Of a DNA stretch of 18,207 nt, positions 1-5,396 are shown piece after piece. The position numbers and the translations under genes were made by a program. Under the pieces are notes generated by a model that worked only from the letters and a program-made list of their open reading frames with translations, was not told where the DNA came from and did not search any database. Source of the stretch: an uncultured Mycoplasma sp. (lineage in GTDB: Bacteria > Bacillota_I > Bacilli_A > RF39 > UBA660); the NCBI GenBank assembly GCA_905209745.1, contig CAJLUG010000004.1, positions 1-18,207 of the forward strand. Reading direction: 5' to 3'. Position 1 is the stretch's first letter; each line of letters begins with the position of its first letter.

Positions 1-121
1 TTACCACCTAACCTTCATAGGATAATGGTAATGGGAACACAAAAAATCCCAGAGGCAATCAAACCCCCAGGACCCTTTTATATATTATTCCAATATAATT
101 TCTATATCAGGAAAATAAACC
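1..121. other. Left edge, nothing assigned
   Basis: No start-to-stop gene can be supported in this stretch. On the minus strand two short open stretches end here. One reads KVYFPDIEIILE and stops near 90. The other is rich in Trp, Tyr and His and stops at the window edge. Either could be a fragment of a decayed or frame-disrupted gene, but the evidence is too thin to call one. Confidence 0.3.
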
Positions 122-345
122 TTAATTTAAATCTAACCCATAAGCAAAATCCAAATCAGGGTTCTCAATTATAAATTGGTCATACCTTTTTAACCTATTA
201 GGTATATCAATATGAATCATTATAAACCAAATCAAGGTATCTAAGGAACTAAAATACATTAATAGGTAATCCCTATCCCTTATTGGTAGGTTATAAAATT
301 GATTATATGGGTATAAACCTCTTCTAGATGATCTCTAGGTTTCAT
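122..345 (-). pseudogene. Small reading frame apparently split by a -1 frameshift
   Basis: An ATG at 345-343 overlaps the TGA stop of the upstream ORF (ATGA coupling). It opens a frame reading MKPRDHLEEVYTHIINFITYQ-type sequence that stops at TAA 282-280. In the -1 frame, protein-like sequence continues (YPYNQFYNLPIRDRDYLL, then ENPDLDFAYGLDLN) to TAA 124-122. That second frame is closed upstream by a TAG at 337-335 and has no ATG until LLMYF, so neither frame alone gives a good gene. Joined between about 334 and 283 they would make a protein of roughly 73 residues. This could be a decayed gene, a sequencing error or programmed frameshifting. I see no classical X-XXY-YYZ heptamer. Function is not recognised. 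Confidence 0.4.
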
Positions 346-560
346 GATTTATATACTTCTTCTGATAATTCATAAAGGAAGGTCACAATCACATCTTCTA
401 GGTTTTCTTTTTTACCTATTTCTTTAGCGAGAAGGATAGGGTTAAAGAGGGTTTCCCATTCTACCATACCACAAAGGGTGACTGGGATTTTAGGGAGGTT
501 TATAGAGGGGTTGAAATTATTTCTTATCCCCTGGGCTACATAATAAAAATACCTTTTCAT
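342..560 (-). CDS. Small hypothetical phage protein
   Basis: This is a 72-residue ORF without a recognisable domain. It starts with a basic, aromatic N-terminus (MKRYFYYVAQGIRNNF), has a hydrophobic middle around LPKIPVTLCGMVEW, and ends in an acidic helix-like C-terminus (LEDVIVTFLYELSEEVYKS). No clear membrane segment is present. The leader is AT-rich without a Shine-Dalgarno site, as for other genes here. Its TGA stop overlaps the ATG of the next, apparently frame-disrupted ORF, which suggests the two were translationally coupled. It lies downstream of the terminator hairpin at 641-674, so it may need its own promoter; none is obvious. Confidence that it is a gene is moderate, and nothing can be said of function. 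Confidence 0.55.
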   Translation of the reverse strand: MKRYFYYVAQGIRNNFNPSINLPKIPVTLCGMVEWETLFNPILLAKEIGKKENLEDVIVTFLYELSEEVYKS

Positions 561-617
561 AAGAATAAAGATTAAGATTTAAATGATATTAGTTCAGGTT
601 GAAATAAAAAGGGTACA

Positions 618-633
618 CTAGAAAAGATTCTAG
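618..633. repeat. Small inverted repeat beside the terminator
   Basis: CTAGAA and TTCTAG are separated by AAGA, giving a 6-bp stem with a 4-base loop. It sits between the terminator at 641-674 and the start of the small ORF at 560. It could be part of an operator or simply accompany the terminator. Confidence 0.3.
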
Positions 634-640
634 ATATAAA

Positions 641-674
641 AAATACCCATAAGAAAGGGAACTTATGGGTATTT
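641..674 (-). terminator. Intrinsic terminator of the 1211-2077 / 692-1174 operon
   Basis: A perfect 13-bp stem pairs AAATACCCATAAG (641-653) with CTTATGGGTATTT (662-674) around an 8-base loop. On the minus strand it begins 17 bases after the stop codon of the 160-aa gene, and the descending arm runs into a stretch of six T followed by ATATC. This is the layout of a Rho-independent terminator. The plus-strand side also ends in a T-rich stretch (ATATTTTA), so it could work in both directions. Confidence 0.85.
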
Positions 675-691
675 ATATTTTAAATGGGTGG

Positions 692-1174
692 TTAGTCACC
701 TGTCACACAGGTAACTCCTATCTTAGTGGATTTTTTATTTTTATTATACTGAGCAACGGGGATGGCGGTAGTTAATACCTCATTATAAGTATCTACAGCA
801 TTAGAACCGTAATCTTCAGTGAGGATATTATAATCTACGTTGTCATCATATTCTATGAATACATGGAATGGTTGTAAGGTGTATGGGTTAACTGTTTGGA
901 AGGAAAACCTAAGTAAATCGGTTTGGATGTTGAAACTCATTTTTTGAGACAGGGTAAAGGCTTGGTCCCTACTAGTACCAATTCCTCCTTGAACCCAAGT
1001 AGTAGTCAAGATGTTAGTTTTTAAAACCTGGCTATTCCTTAATTGTTCTACCTTAACTTGGAATGAGTAGGAACTAGGAATGGTTTGGTTTACATTGTTA
1101 ACTAAGTGTACTACTATAGTGGAGATGTTCAATAAGATCCCACTAGTGTAATTTTGTGCATGGAAGTATCCCAT
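692..1174 (-). CDS. Hypothetical protein, possibly a beta-rich structural protein
   Basis: This 160-residue protein has no family I can name. It lacks a signal peptide and membrane helix. It alternates hydrophobic and polar residues in a beta-strand pattern (ILLNISTIVVHLVNN, SYSFQVKVEQL, LLRFSFQTVNPYT, FHVFIEYDDNVDY), as in many phage structural proteins. The C-terminus is basic then small (NKNKKSTKIGVTCVTGD). The ATG at 1174 follows an AT-rich leader. It lies 36 bases after the stop of the 288-aa gene on the same strand and is followed by a strong terminator, so the two form a two-gene transcription unit. A role as an accessory virion protein is inference only. Confidence 0.75.
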   Translation of the reverse strand: MGYFHAQNYTSGILLNISTIVVHLVNNVNQTIPSSYSFQVKVEQLRNSQVLKTNILTTTWVQGGIGTSRDQAFTLSQKMSFNIQTDLLRFSFQTVNPYTLQPFHVFIEYDDNVDYNILTEDYGSNAVDTYNEVLTTAIPVAQYNKNKKSTKIGVTCVTGD

Positions 1175-1210
1175 AATTTTAAATTAGGTTTATTAAAGGT
1201 TAGTAGTTTT

Positions 1211-2077
1211 TTATTTAGTTTCTTTTGGTTCTGGTTCTTCGGGTTTAAATATGAATACTATGTTTAACCAAGCTTCATCATTATCTAAGGAATTCTGTAT
1301 ATAAGCAAAATTCACACTTGGTAATTCATTATCTCCTATTGTGACCGTAGATTTTAAATTAGATATAGAAGTGTCAAACCCGTTTTTAAATATATTTTGG
1401 TACCCTAAGTAATTGACTGACTCACTACTTATGGTATAAGGTTTTGAGTAGTTTTGGATTATATTTTTATGGTACATTTCCTCATTGGCATATTCTTCTA
1501 CTAATGAATATCTTAATATATCATTGTTAGTATCTTTTATGACATTATATTTAATCAAGTTACTCATGTCCTGGTTATCTAATTTTTTTCCTAAAAAATA
1601 GCCAAGATGAATACTACTTTTTTTATCTGCCATTAATAAATCTACTTCTTTGGATTCATCTTGGGAATAGGCATGAACTTTTAAAGAGGGTTGAAAAGCC
1701 CCATATAACTTATATTGAGTATTTGGTTTGATGTTATTATATATTTCTGGTTGTAAATTGAAAATATAATTTTGTACTAAATCACCATCTGCTGAGTATA
1801 TTTTATAAATACTAGAATAGTTTTTAGAACCTGGTCCATCATCAATTATATTACCAGATATTATATCTATCCAATTACTAGAATCAGGATTTTTATAACC
1901 TATTGTGAAGTTAAATAGGGTTTGTGCAGAGGTTATATTAAGATTTATGTATCTTAATTGCCCAGGTACATTTTCATAATATTGATAATATATGGCAAAT
2001 ATAAGATTTATATGTTTAGGTGGTTTTGATACCCAATCTTGGGTAGTAGTTGAACTTTGGAAAAATGGTGTGTACAT
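1211..2077 (-). CDS. Hypothetical protein, possibly structural
   Basis: This 288-residue protein starts MYTPFFQSSTTTQDWV. A longer reading from 2113 would add twelve residues (MLYITLKNKYII). I prefer the ATG at 2077 because the sequence before it looks like this phage's usual AT-rich leader and the longer start lies inside a perfect palindrome (2093-2118). The protein is rich in Asn, Tyr, Ile and Ser, with many short beta-like segments (LRYINLNITSAQTLFNFTIGYKN). It ends in a charged, proline-containing tail (FKPEEPEPKETK). There is no signal peptide or membrane helix. It is the first gene of the unit that continues into 692-1174. An accessory virion or tail-tip role is possible but unproven. 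Confidence 0.75.
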   Translation of the reverse strand: MYTPFFQSSTTTQDWVSKPPKHINLIFAIYYQYYENVPGQLRYINLNITSAQTLFNFTIGYKNPDSSNWIDIISGNIIDDGPGSKNYSSIYKIYSADGDLVQNYIFNLQPEIYNNIKPNTQYKLYGAFQPSLKVHAYSQDESKEVDLLMADKKSSIHLGYFLGKKLDNQDMSNLIKYNVIKDTNNDILRYSLVEEYANEEMYHKNIIQNYSKPYTISSESVNYLGYQNIFKNGFDTSISNLKSTVTIGDNELPSVNFAYIQNSLDNDEAWLNIVFIFKPEEPEPKETK

Positions 2078-2092
2078 AATGATATATTTGTT

Positions 2093-2118
2093 TTTTAATG
2101 TTATATATAACATTAAAA
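2093..2118. repeat. 26-bp perfect palindrome before the 288-aa gene
   Basis: The 26 bases beginning TTTTAATGTTA and ending TAACATTAAAA are exactly self-complementary, centred on TATATA. The palindrome ends 15 bases upstream of the preferred ATG at 2077 on the minus strand. It could be an operator for a dimeric regulator, a promoter element, or a hairpin in the 5' untranslated region. It is not followed by a T-run of its own in the minus direction. Confidence 0.7.
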
Positions 2119-2147
2119 GCTTTTTGCCTAATTAAAACACATAAAAA

Positions 2148-2177
2148 AAAAGAGCTACTTTCACAAGCAACTCTTTT
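2148..2177 (-). terminator. Intrinsic terminator of the 2320-3076 operon
   Basis: AAAAGAG (2148-2154) pairs with CTCTTTT (2171-2177); an inner CTT/AAG pairing with a TCAC loop can add stability. Read on the minus strand, the stem is followed by a long T-run (T-rich to about 2142). It lies 143 bases downstream of the last gene of the three-gene minus-strand operon and before the next unit begins at 2077. Confidence 0.7.
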
Positions 2178-2226
2178 CTTTAAACCTAAAACCTATAAAG
2201 TCTAAGATTTGATTTTTTGATATGAG

Positions 2227-2249
2227 TTTTGATGACATCGTCATGAAAA
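2227..2249. repeat. Second hairpin in the 2078-2319 spacer
   Basis: TTTTGATGAC and GTCATGAAAA flank an ATC loop; ATGAC/GTCAT pairs perfectly, then a G-G mismatch and TTTT/AAAA. On the minus strand the hairpin follows a T-rich stretch rather than preceding one, so it is a weaker terminator candidate. It may be a processing site or operator. Confidence 0.4.
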
Positions 2250-2319
2250 GAAAAAAATCTCAATCTCAAAAAACAGATTCAAAATACTATCGGAAAAACA
2301 TATGAGCATCAATCATTTA

Positions 2320-2529
2320 TCAATAGTCTTTTCCTTTTTTTAAGAAAAACACTAGTGATATAAATATTAAACCTATCATAAATATGGGAGACAATAGCCA
2401 TATTATAAAAAGGGTTATTATATGTTTACCATTATAGGGCACACCCTTATTTAACATTGTATTATCTACAAATACCATAAATAGTATACCGATTAAATAT
2501 ACTATACCAAGAATCAAATATATTATCAT
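2320..2529 (-). CDS. Small membrane protein, two predicted helices
   Basis: This 69-residue protein is almost entirely hydrophobic. The first membrane helix spans about residues 2-20 (IIYLILGIVYLIGILFMVF). A short polar loop follows (DNTMLNKGVPYNGKH), then a second hydrophobic region at about 37-63, and a basic tail KKGKDY. It should sit in the inner membrane. Its ATG overlaps the TGA of the 73-aa gene (ATGA, 2526-2529), so the two are translationally coupled. It is the last gene of the operon. Small membrane proteins beside a phage methyltransferase could serve superinfection exclusion or lysis, but no motif decides this. Confidence 0.7.
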   Translation of the reverse strand: MIIYLILGIVYLIGILFMVFVDNTMLNKGVPYNGKHIITLFIIWLLSPIFMIGLIFISLVFFLKKGKDY

Positions 2530-2747
2530 ATACTAGCAACTAAAGTGATTAAACCAATGCAAGCTATGAATACTAAAACTACTGTTACCTTCATAGATTT
2601 ATATGCTGAAGCAAATCCCAAATCAGAATCATCATTTAACCATTGGTTATAGGCACTTAAGTTACCAGCTCTTTTACCTGGTTTTATATAAAATTCATCT
2701 GTATACCTTTTCCAGATTAAGGATTTTAACATTTTGCCGTAATTCAT
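2526..2747 (-). CDS. Small protein with a C-terminal membrane helix
   Basis: This 73-residue protein has a basic, aromatic N-terminal half (MNYGKMLKSLIWKRYTDEFYIKPGK) and one C-terminal membrane helix at about residues 52-72 (VTVVLVFIACIGLITLVASI). It has no signal peptide, so it is probably tail-anchored in the inner membrane with a cytoplasmic N-terminus. It overlaps its neighbours by ATGA at both ends (2744-2747 and 2526-2529), which implies a coupled operon and a shared function with the two-helix protein that follows. No family is recognised. Confidence 0.7.
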   Translation of the reverse strand: MNYGKMLKSLIWKRYTDEFYIKPGKRAGNLSAYNQWLNDDSDLGFASAYKSMKVTVVLVFIACIGLITLVASI

Positions 2748-3076
2748 TTCTCAAAATATTTATGGGTTATTCTATTTAATCTATCAAAGAGTTTAATTAA
2801 ATCGTCTTTTGATAATTCCTTATATTTATTTTCTATTTTCTCTAGAACCCTTGGAATTTTATTCTTGGCGACCAGAAAATTATATTCTTCTTCATCAAAG
2901 GGTTTAATTTGCATTTTTGAATTGTTAGTGATTACCAATTCATTGGTTACCTTTATTTTGTTATTAAGGGTGAATATGCCATTTTCTACTGAAACAACTT
3001 CTGCTTTTTCAAAAAAATGTGGACCCAATACTAATAATGGTGTACCAATTTTAAGCCTATTTTCTTTATTTTTCAT
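2744..3076 (-). CDS. Hypothetical soluble protein, SH3/KOW-like N-terminus
   Basis: This is a 110-residue protein and the first gene of the minus-strand operon. Residues about 7-55 have the pattern of a small beta-barrel: IGTPLLVLG, AEVVSVENGIFTLNN, KIKVTNELVITN. This resembles KOW/SH3-type folds, though I cannot name a family. Residues about 58-110 are helical and charged (KIENKYKELSKDDLIKLFDRLNRITHKYFEK). The ATG at 3076 faces the divergent 70-base spacer to the methyltransferase gene. The TGA stop overlaps the ATG of the 73-aa membrane protein, so the soluble and membrane proteins are made together and may interact. Confidence 0.7.
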   Translation of the reverse strand: MKNKENRLKIGTPLLVLGPHFFEKAEVVSVENGIFTLNNKIKVTNELVITNNSKMQIKPFDEEEYNFLVAKNKIPRVLEKIENKYKELSKDDLIKLFDRLNRITHKYFEK

Positions 3077-3146
3077 CTAGTGTATTGATTTTAATAATTT
3101 AGATTCAATAGTTAATATGAATTTGCAATACCTTTCTGTCTAAATC
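3077..3146. promoter_or_regulatory. Divergent intergenic spacer, probable promoter region
   Basis: Only 70 bases separate the oppositely oriented starts at 3076 and 3147, so promoters for both units should lie here or overlap the genes. The spacer is very AT-rich. A TATGAATTTGC stretch near 3116 vaguely recalls the Bacteroidota -7 element TAnnTTTG but has the wrong internal spacing. The call rests on gene orientation rather than on a recognised consensus. Confidence 0.4.
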
Positions 3147-4187
3147 ATGAAAAAACTAATCAAAAGTAAGATATTTATGAGGATTTTAGGAGTTTGTGGA
3201 GCTCAAGGGGCTCTTTTATTCCCATTTAAGGAGTTCTTAATAGGAAATATTGAGCCAAGAGCTCAATTTCATACTGAATTTGAAGAACAATGGGTTTTAA
3301 ATTTTGGTAAAATACCTTTTTTAAGGAATTTAGATGGTATAAATGAGATACCGGATATAATTATTGGTAGTCCTTCTTGTGGTCATTCTAGTATTTTTAG
3401 TTATTCAAGGAAGAAAACACTTGGTAATCCAAAAAAAGATGATACTTTGAATCTATATTTAACTTCTATTGTTAAGTTTGAACCTAAATTTTTCTTAATG
3501 GAAAATTTACCCAAGTTATTAGACCTAATACCATTAGAAGAATGGCATAAAACATTGAAAAATTACCATATAATAACTCATTGTCATTCAGTATCCGACT
3601 TAGGTAATTCTCAAGTATCCAGAATAAGGTTGATTATGATTGGGATAAGGAAAGATTATAAACCATTAAAGAAGTACTTTGATAGCTTATTTCCTGTATG
3701 TGAAAAGAAAAATTGTTTAGAATTATACAAACAGGTAAACCATTCAATAAATTACAAAGAACCTGATGATAAAGTATTAGCAATGTATTATTACAAAGAC
3801 CCTAATAAGCAAAATTTAACAGTAAAACAGGTAAAAGAATTGTGGAATACTGAATTCAAAGATGAGTATAAATGGCCAATTAGAAGTAAGAAAATGAATA
3901 CTTTACCTGGTGTATATCGCAATAGGAAATATGGTTACCCAATGACATTAAGACCATCAAATAGACAGTTCAATTATCTTGGAGAAGTAATAGGTTTAGA
4001 TGAATGTAGAATAATAATGGGATTTCCCAAAGAGTTTAAAATACACATGAATACCAATAGGTTAATATATTGGTTAAATAAAGGTAGAAATACTTTAACA
4101 AAAGGTGCTACCTTTGAAGTAGGCATATGGTTTAAAACCTGTTTAGAAAACTTATTGGGCTTCAATCTAAAAAATATAAAATCATAA
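3147..4187 (+). CDS. DNA (cytosine-5)-methyltransferase, phage type
   Basis: The enzyme would transfer a methyl group from S-adenosylmethionine to C5 of cytosine in DNA, most likely shielding phage DNA from host restriction. The 346 residues show the family's motifs in order. Motif I is ILGVCGAQGALLFPF (13-27), which binds the cofactor. Motif IV is GSPSCGHSS (74-82) with probable catalytic C78, and motif VI is MENLP (118-122). Motif VIII is SQVSRIRLIMIGI (155-167). MTLRP (266-270) and GFPKEF (292-297) resemble motif IX, and KGATFEVGIWF (319-329) motif X. The motif IV order Pro-Ser-Cys-Gly differs from the usual Pro-Cys-Gln. Residues about 170-265 would be target recognition. No restriction endonuclease partner is present, so it looks like an orphan. 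The start could also be M11 at 3177, just before motif I. Confidence 0.88.
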   Translation: MKKLIKSKIFMRILGVCGAQGALLFPFKEFLIGNIEPRAQFHTEFEEQWVLNFGKIPFLRNLDGINEIPDIIIGSPSCGHSSIFSYSRKKTLGNPKKDDTLNLYLTSIVKFEPKFFLMENLPKLLDLIPLEEWHKTLKNYHIITHCHSVSDLGNSQVSRIRLIMIGIRKDYKPLKKYFDSLFPVCEKKNCLELYKQVNHSINYKEPDDKVLAMYYYKDPNKQNLTVKQVKELWNTEFKDEYKWPIRSKKMNTLPGVYRNRKYGYPMTLRPSNRQFNYLGEVIGLDECRIIMGFPKEFKIHMNTNRLIYWLNKGRNTLTKGATFEVGIWFKTCLENLLGFNLKNIKS

Positions 4188-4192
4188 CTAAT

Positions 4193-4218
4193 CTTAATTG
4201 AGCTTTAGCTCAATTAAG
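4193..4218 (+). repeat. Hairpin 1, 11-bp perfect stem, TTTA loop
   Basis: CTTAATTGAGC pairs perfectly with GCTCAATTAAG around a TTTA loop, starting 5 bases after the methyltransferase stop. There is no following T-run, so it is not a textbook terminator on its own, but the position fits one. Confidence 0.75.
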
Positions 4219-4248
4219 TATAATAATATACTTTAGTATATTATTATA
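4219..4248 (+). repeat. Hairpin 2, 13-bp perfect stem, TTTA loop
   Basis: TATAATAATATAC pairs perfectly with GTATATTATTATA around the same TTTA loop closed by C-G as hairpin 1. It begins at the very next base after hairpin 1. The stem is almost pure A/T. Confidence 0.75.
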
Positions 4249-4303
4249 TATCCATATAGGGAATCTCACTTTTTGATACTGTGTAAAAATCATTGCCTAC
4301 GTC

Positions 4304-4329
4304 ATCATATATATCTTCATATATATGAT
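4304..4329 (+). repeat. Hairpin 3, 11-bp perfect stem, CTTC loop
   Basis: ATCATATATAT pairs perfectly with ATATATATGAT around a CTTC loop. It is separated from hairpin 2 by 55 bases of unstructured sequence. Confidence 0.7.
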
Positions 4330-4348
4330 ATTAAAGATATAGATATAG

Positions 4349-4370
4349 GATATCTTCTTACGAAGATATC
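4349..4370 (+). repeat. Hairpin 4, 9-bp perfect stem, TTAC loop
   Basis: GATATCTTC pairs perfectly with GAAGATATC around a TTAC loop. The right arm is followed by TTCTTTTGTT, a weak T-rich tail, so this could terminate plus-strand transcription. GATATCTTCTT is also repeated directly at 4349-4359 and 4365-4375. Confidence 0.7.
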
Positions 4371-4386
4371 TTCTTTTGTTAGAATG

Positions 4387-4446
4387 TTTTTTTCTTTCTT
4401 TTCTTTTTTCTTTTGGTTCTTTTCTTTTTTCTTTGTCTTTCTTTTT
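4387..4446. repeat. 60-base polypyrimidine tract
   Basis: 57 of 60 plus-strand bases are C or T; the exceptions are GG at 4415-4416 and G at 4435. The strand asymmetry is extreme compared with the rest of the window. Reading frames through it encode only Phe/Ser or Lys/Glu low-complexity peptides and are not credible genes. Confidence 0.8.
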
Positions 4447-4737
4447 AAGGCCTTAGCCCTAACTAAAAATTTTTTCAGGTCCAAGAATTTCAAAGAGCTG
4501 GGTTTGAAAAAAAACCAAAAAACTATTAACACCTGAAAACCCTCAAAAACTAATCCGAAAATTTCAAAACTAGAAAACAACAACCACAAAACTTGAAAGA
4601 GATGATAATAAGAAACTTAACTTCGAAAACTCAGGAATCAAATCAAATCCAGTTTGGTTCTGTTTTCACAAAAACCAGTTCCATGGTTTCGAAGTTAAAC
4701 TCAGTTACCAGACTTTCAGAAGTAAACAACCAACCTG

Positions 4738-5388
4738 ATGAAAACAACGGTAATCTTAACATTGGTAAACCTGGCTTTGGTAATCACACTTGGGATTCTA
4801 TTCTCAAAGTCACTGAGTCCAGAAAACCAAAACACAGTAACCGATACAGTATTCATCGAAAAAGTTTTAAAACCAGAAGTTCAGTACAAAATCAAGGAAG
4901 TTCCAAAAACAGTTTACAGGTATCAAACAGATACGGTGGTTGTAGAAAAGGTGGTTTTGAAAAAAGATACTGTAATCTTAACCCTGGAAGATTCCACAAA
5001 ATTGGAAGTATCAACACAATTCTTAACTCAATATCCCTCAACCGATAGGTTAATTCAACTCTTACTTGATTCAGAAAATTTATCACTAAGTTTACAAAAC
5101 ACAAAAGGAGAAGTTTTCAAAAAAGAATATTCGGTTGATATCCTCAATAATTCCTACAATTACGTAAACAATACTTTAACCTCAAAAAAGAAATCATTCA
5201 TAAAGAAGTTATCACCTTATGTTGAGGCTCAATATAGACCATTCAATAATTTAATGGATTTAAACCTCGGGTTAAAGTACAATACTAGAAAGATTAATTA
5301 TGAAATCGGTTTCAATACTTTTTATTATCCAGAGTTTTCAAAAAGTTTAGGTGCTGATTTATATTTAAAACTTAATTATACTTTCTAG
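4738..5388 (+). CDS. Membrane-anchored envelope protein, possibly spanin-like
   Basis: This 216-residue protein has one N-terminal membrane helix (about 3-23, TTVILTLVNLALVITLGILF). A periplasmic, strand- and coil-rich region follows, with repeated valine-lysine pairs (TDTVFIEKV, YRYQTDTVVVEKVVLKKDTV). The C-terminal region (about 157-216) consists of four alternating strands: LSPYVEAQYRP, MDLNLGLKYN, INYEIGFNTFYY and LGADLYLKLNYTF. The last residue is Phe, typical of outer-membrane barrels. Similar layouts occur in uncharacterised Bacteroidota phage proteins. Linking inner and outer membranes would suit a spanin that helps lysis, but that is inference. It stops 8 bases before the terminase, where a small terminase subunit often sits, yet shows no terminase features. 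The A/C-rich base composition differs from neighbouring genes, which suggests separate acquisition. Confidence 0.75.
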   Translation: MKTTVILTLVNLALVITLGILFSKSLSPENQNTVTDTVFIEKVLKPEVQYKIKEVPKTVYRYQTDTVVVEKVVLKKDTVILTLEDSTKLEVSTQFLTQYPSTDRLIQLLLDSENLSLSLQNTKGEVFKKEYSVDILNNSYNYVNNTLTSKKKSFIKKLSPYVEAQYRPFNNLMDLNLGLKYNTRKINYEIGFNTFYYPEFSKSLGADLYLKLNYTF

Positions 5389-5396
5389 AAGAAGAT

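Larger units (their letters stand above)
4188..4737. other. Gene-poor spacer with tandem hairpins and a polypyrimidine tract
   Basis: This 550-base stretch has no convincing gene. It contains four perfect-stem hairpins (4193-4218, 4219-4248, 4304-4329, 4349-4370) and a 60-base pyrimidine tract (4387-4446). A/C-rich sequence follows up to the start at 4738. A 9-base inverted repeat, TTTTCAGGT (4472-4480) and ACCTGAAAA (4531-4539), could form a longer-range stem. ATATCTTC occurs three times (4311-4318, 4350-4357, 4366-4373). It lies between the methyltransferase and the head module, a plausible place for transcription termination, an origin, a small RNA or a packaging site. The sequence alone does not choose between these. 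Confidence 0.6.

Noticed and set aside
2078..2113. Upstream start extending the 288-aa protein by 12 residues
   Set aside because: The extra start lies inside the 26-bp palindrome, and the ATG at 2077 has the leader type seen at other genes.
2865..3080. 71-aa plus-strand ORF
   Set aside because: It is antisense to the 110-aa gene, which has operon context and better protein character.
3147..4187. Complete restriction-modification system
   Set aside because: No restriction endonuclease or specificity gene is adjacent; the enzyme looks like an orphan phage methyltransferase.
4193..4370. CRISPR array or tRNA cluster in the hairpin region
   Set aside because: The hairpins differ in sequence and spacing, there are no equal repeats with spacers, and no cloverleaf or T-loop sequence is present.
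4273..4536. 87-aa plus-strand ORF between the methyltransferase and the membrane protein
   Set aside because: It runs through two hairpins and the polypyrimidine tract; its sequence is Phe/Ser low complexity without a credible fold or leader.
4317..4589. 90-aa minus-strand ORF across the polypurine strand
   Set aside because: Its Lys/Glu-rich part is just the complement of the polypyrimidine tract, and no other feature supports coding.
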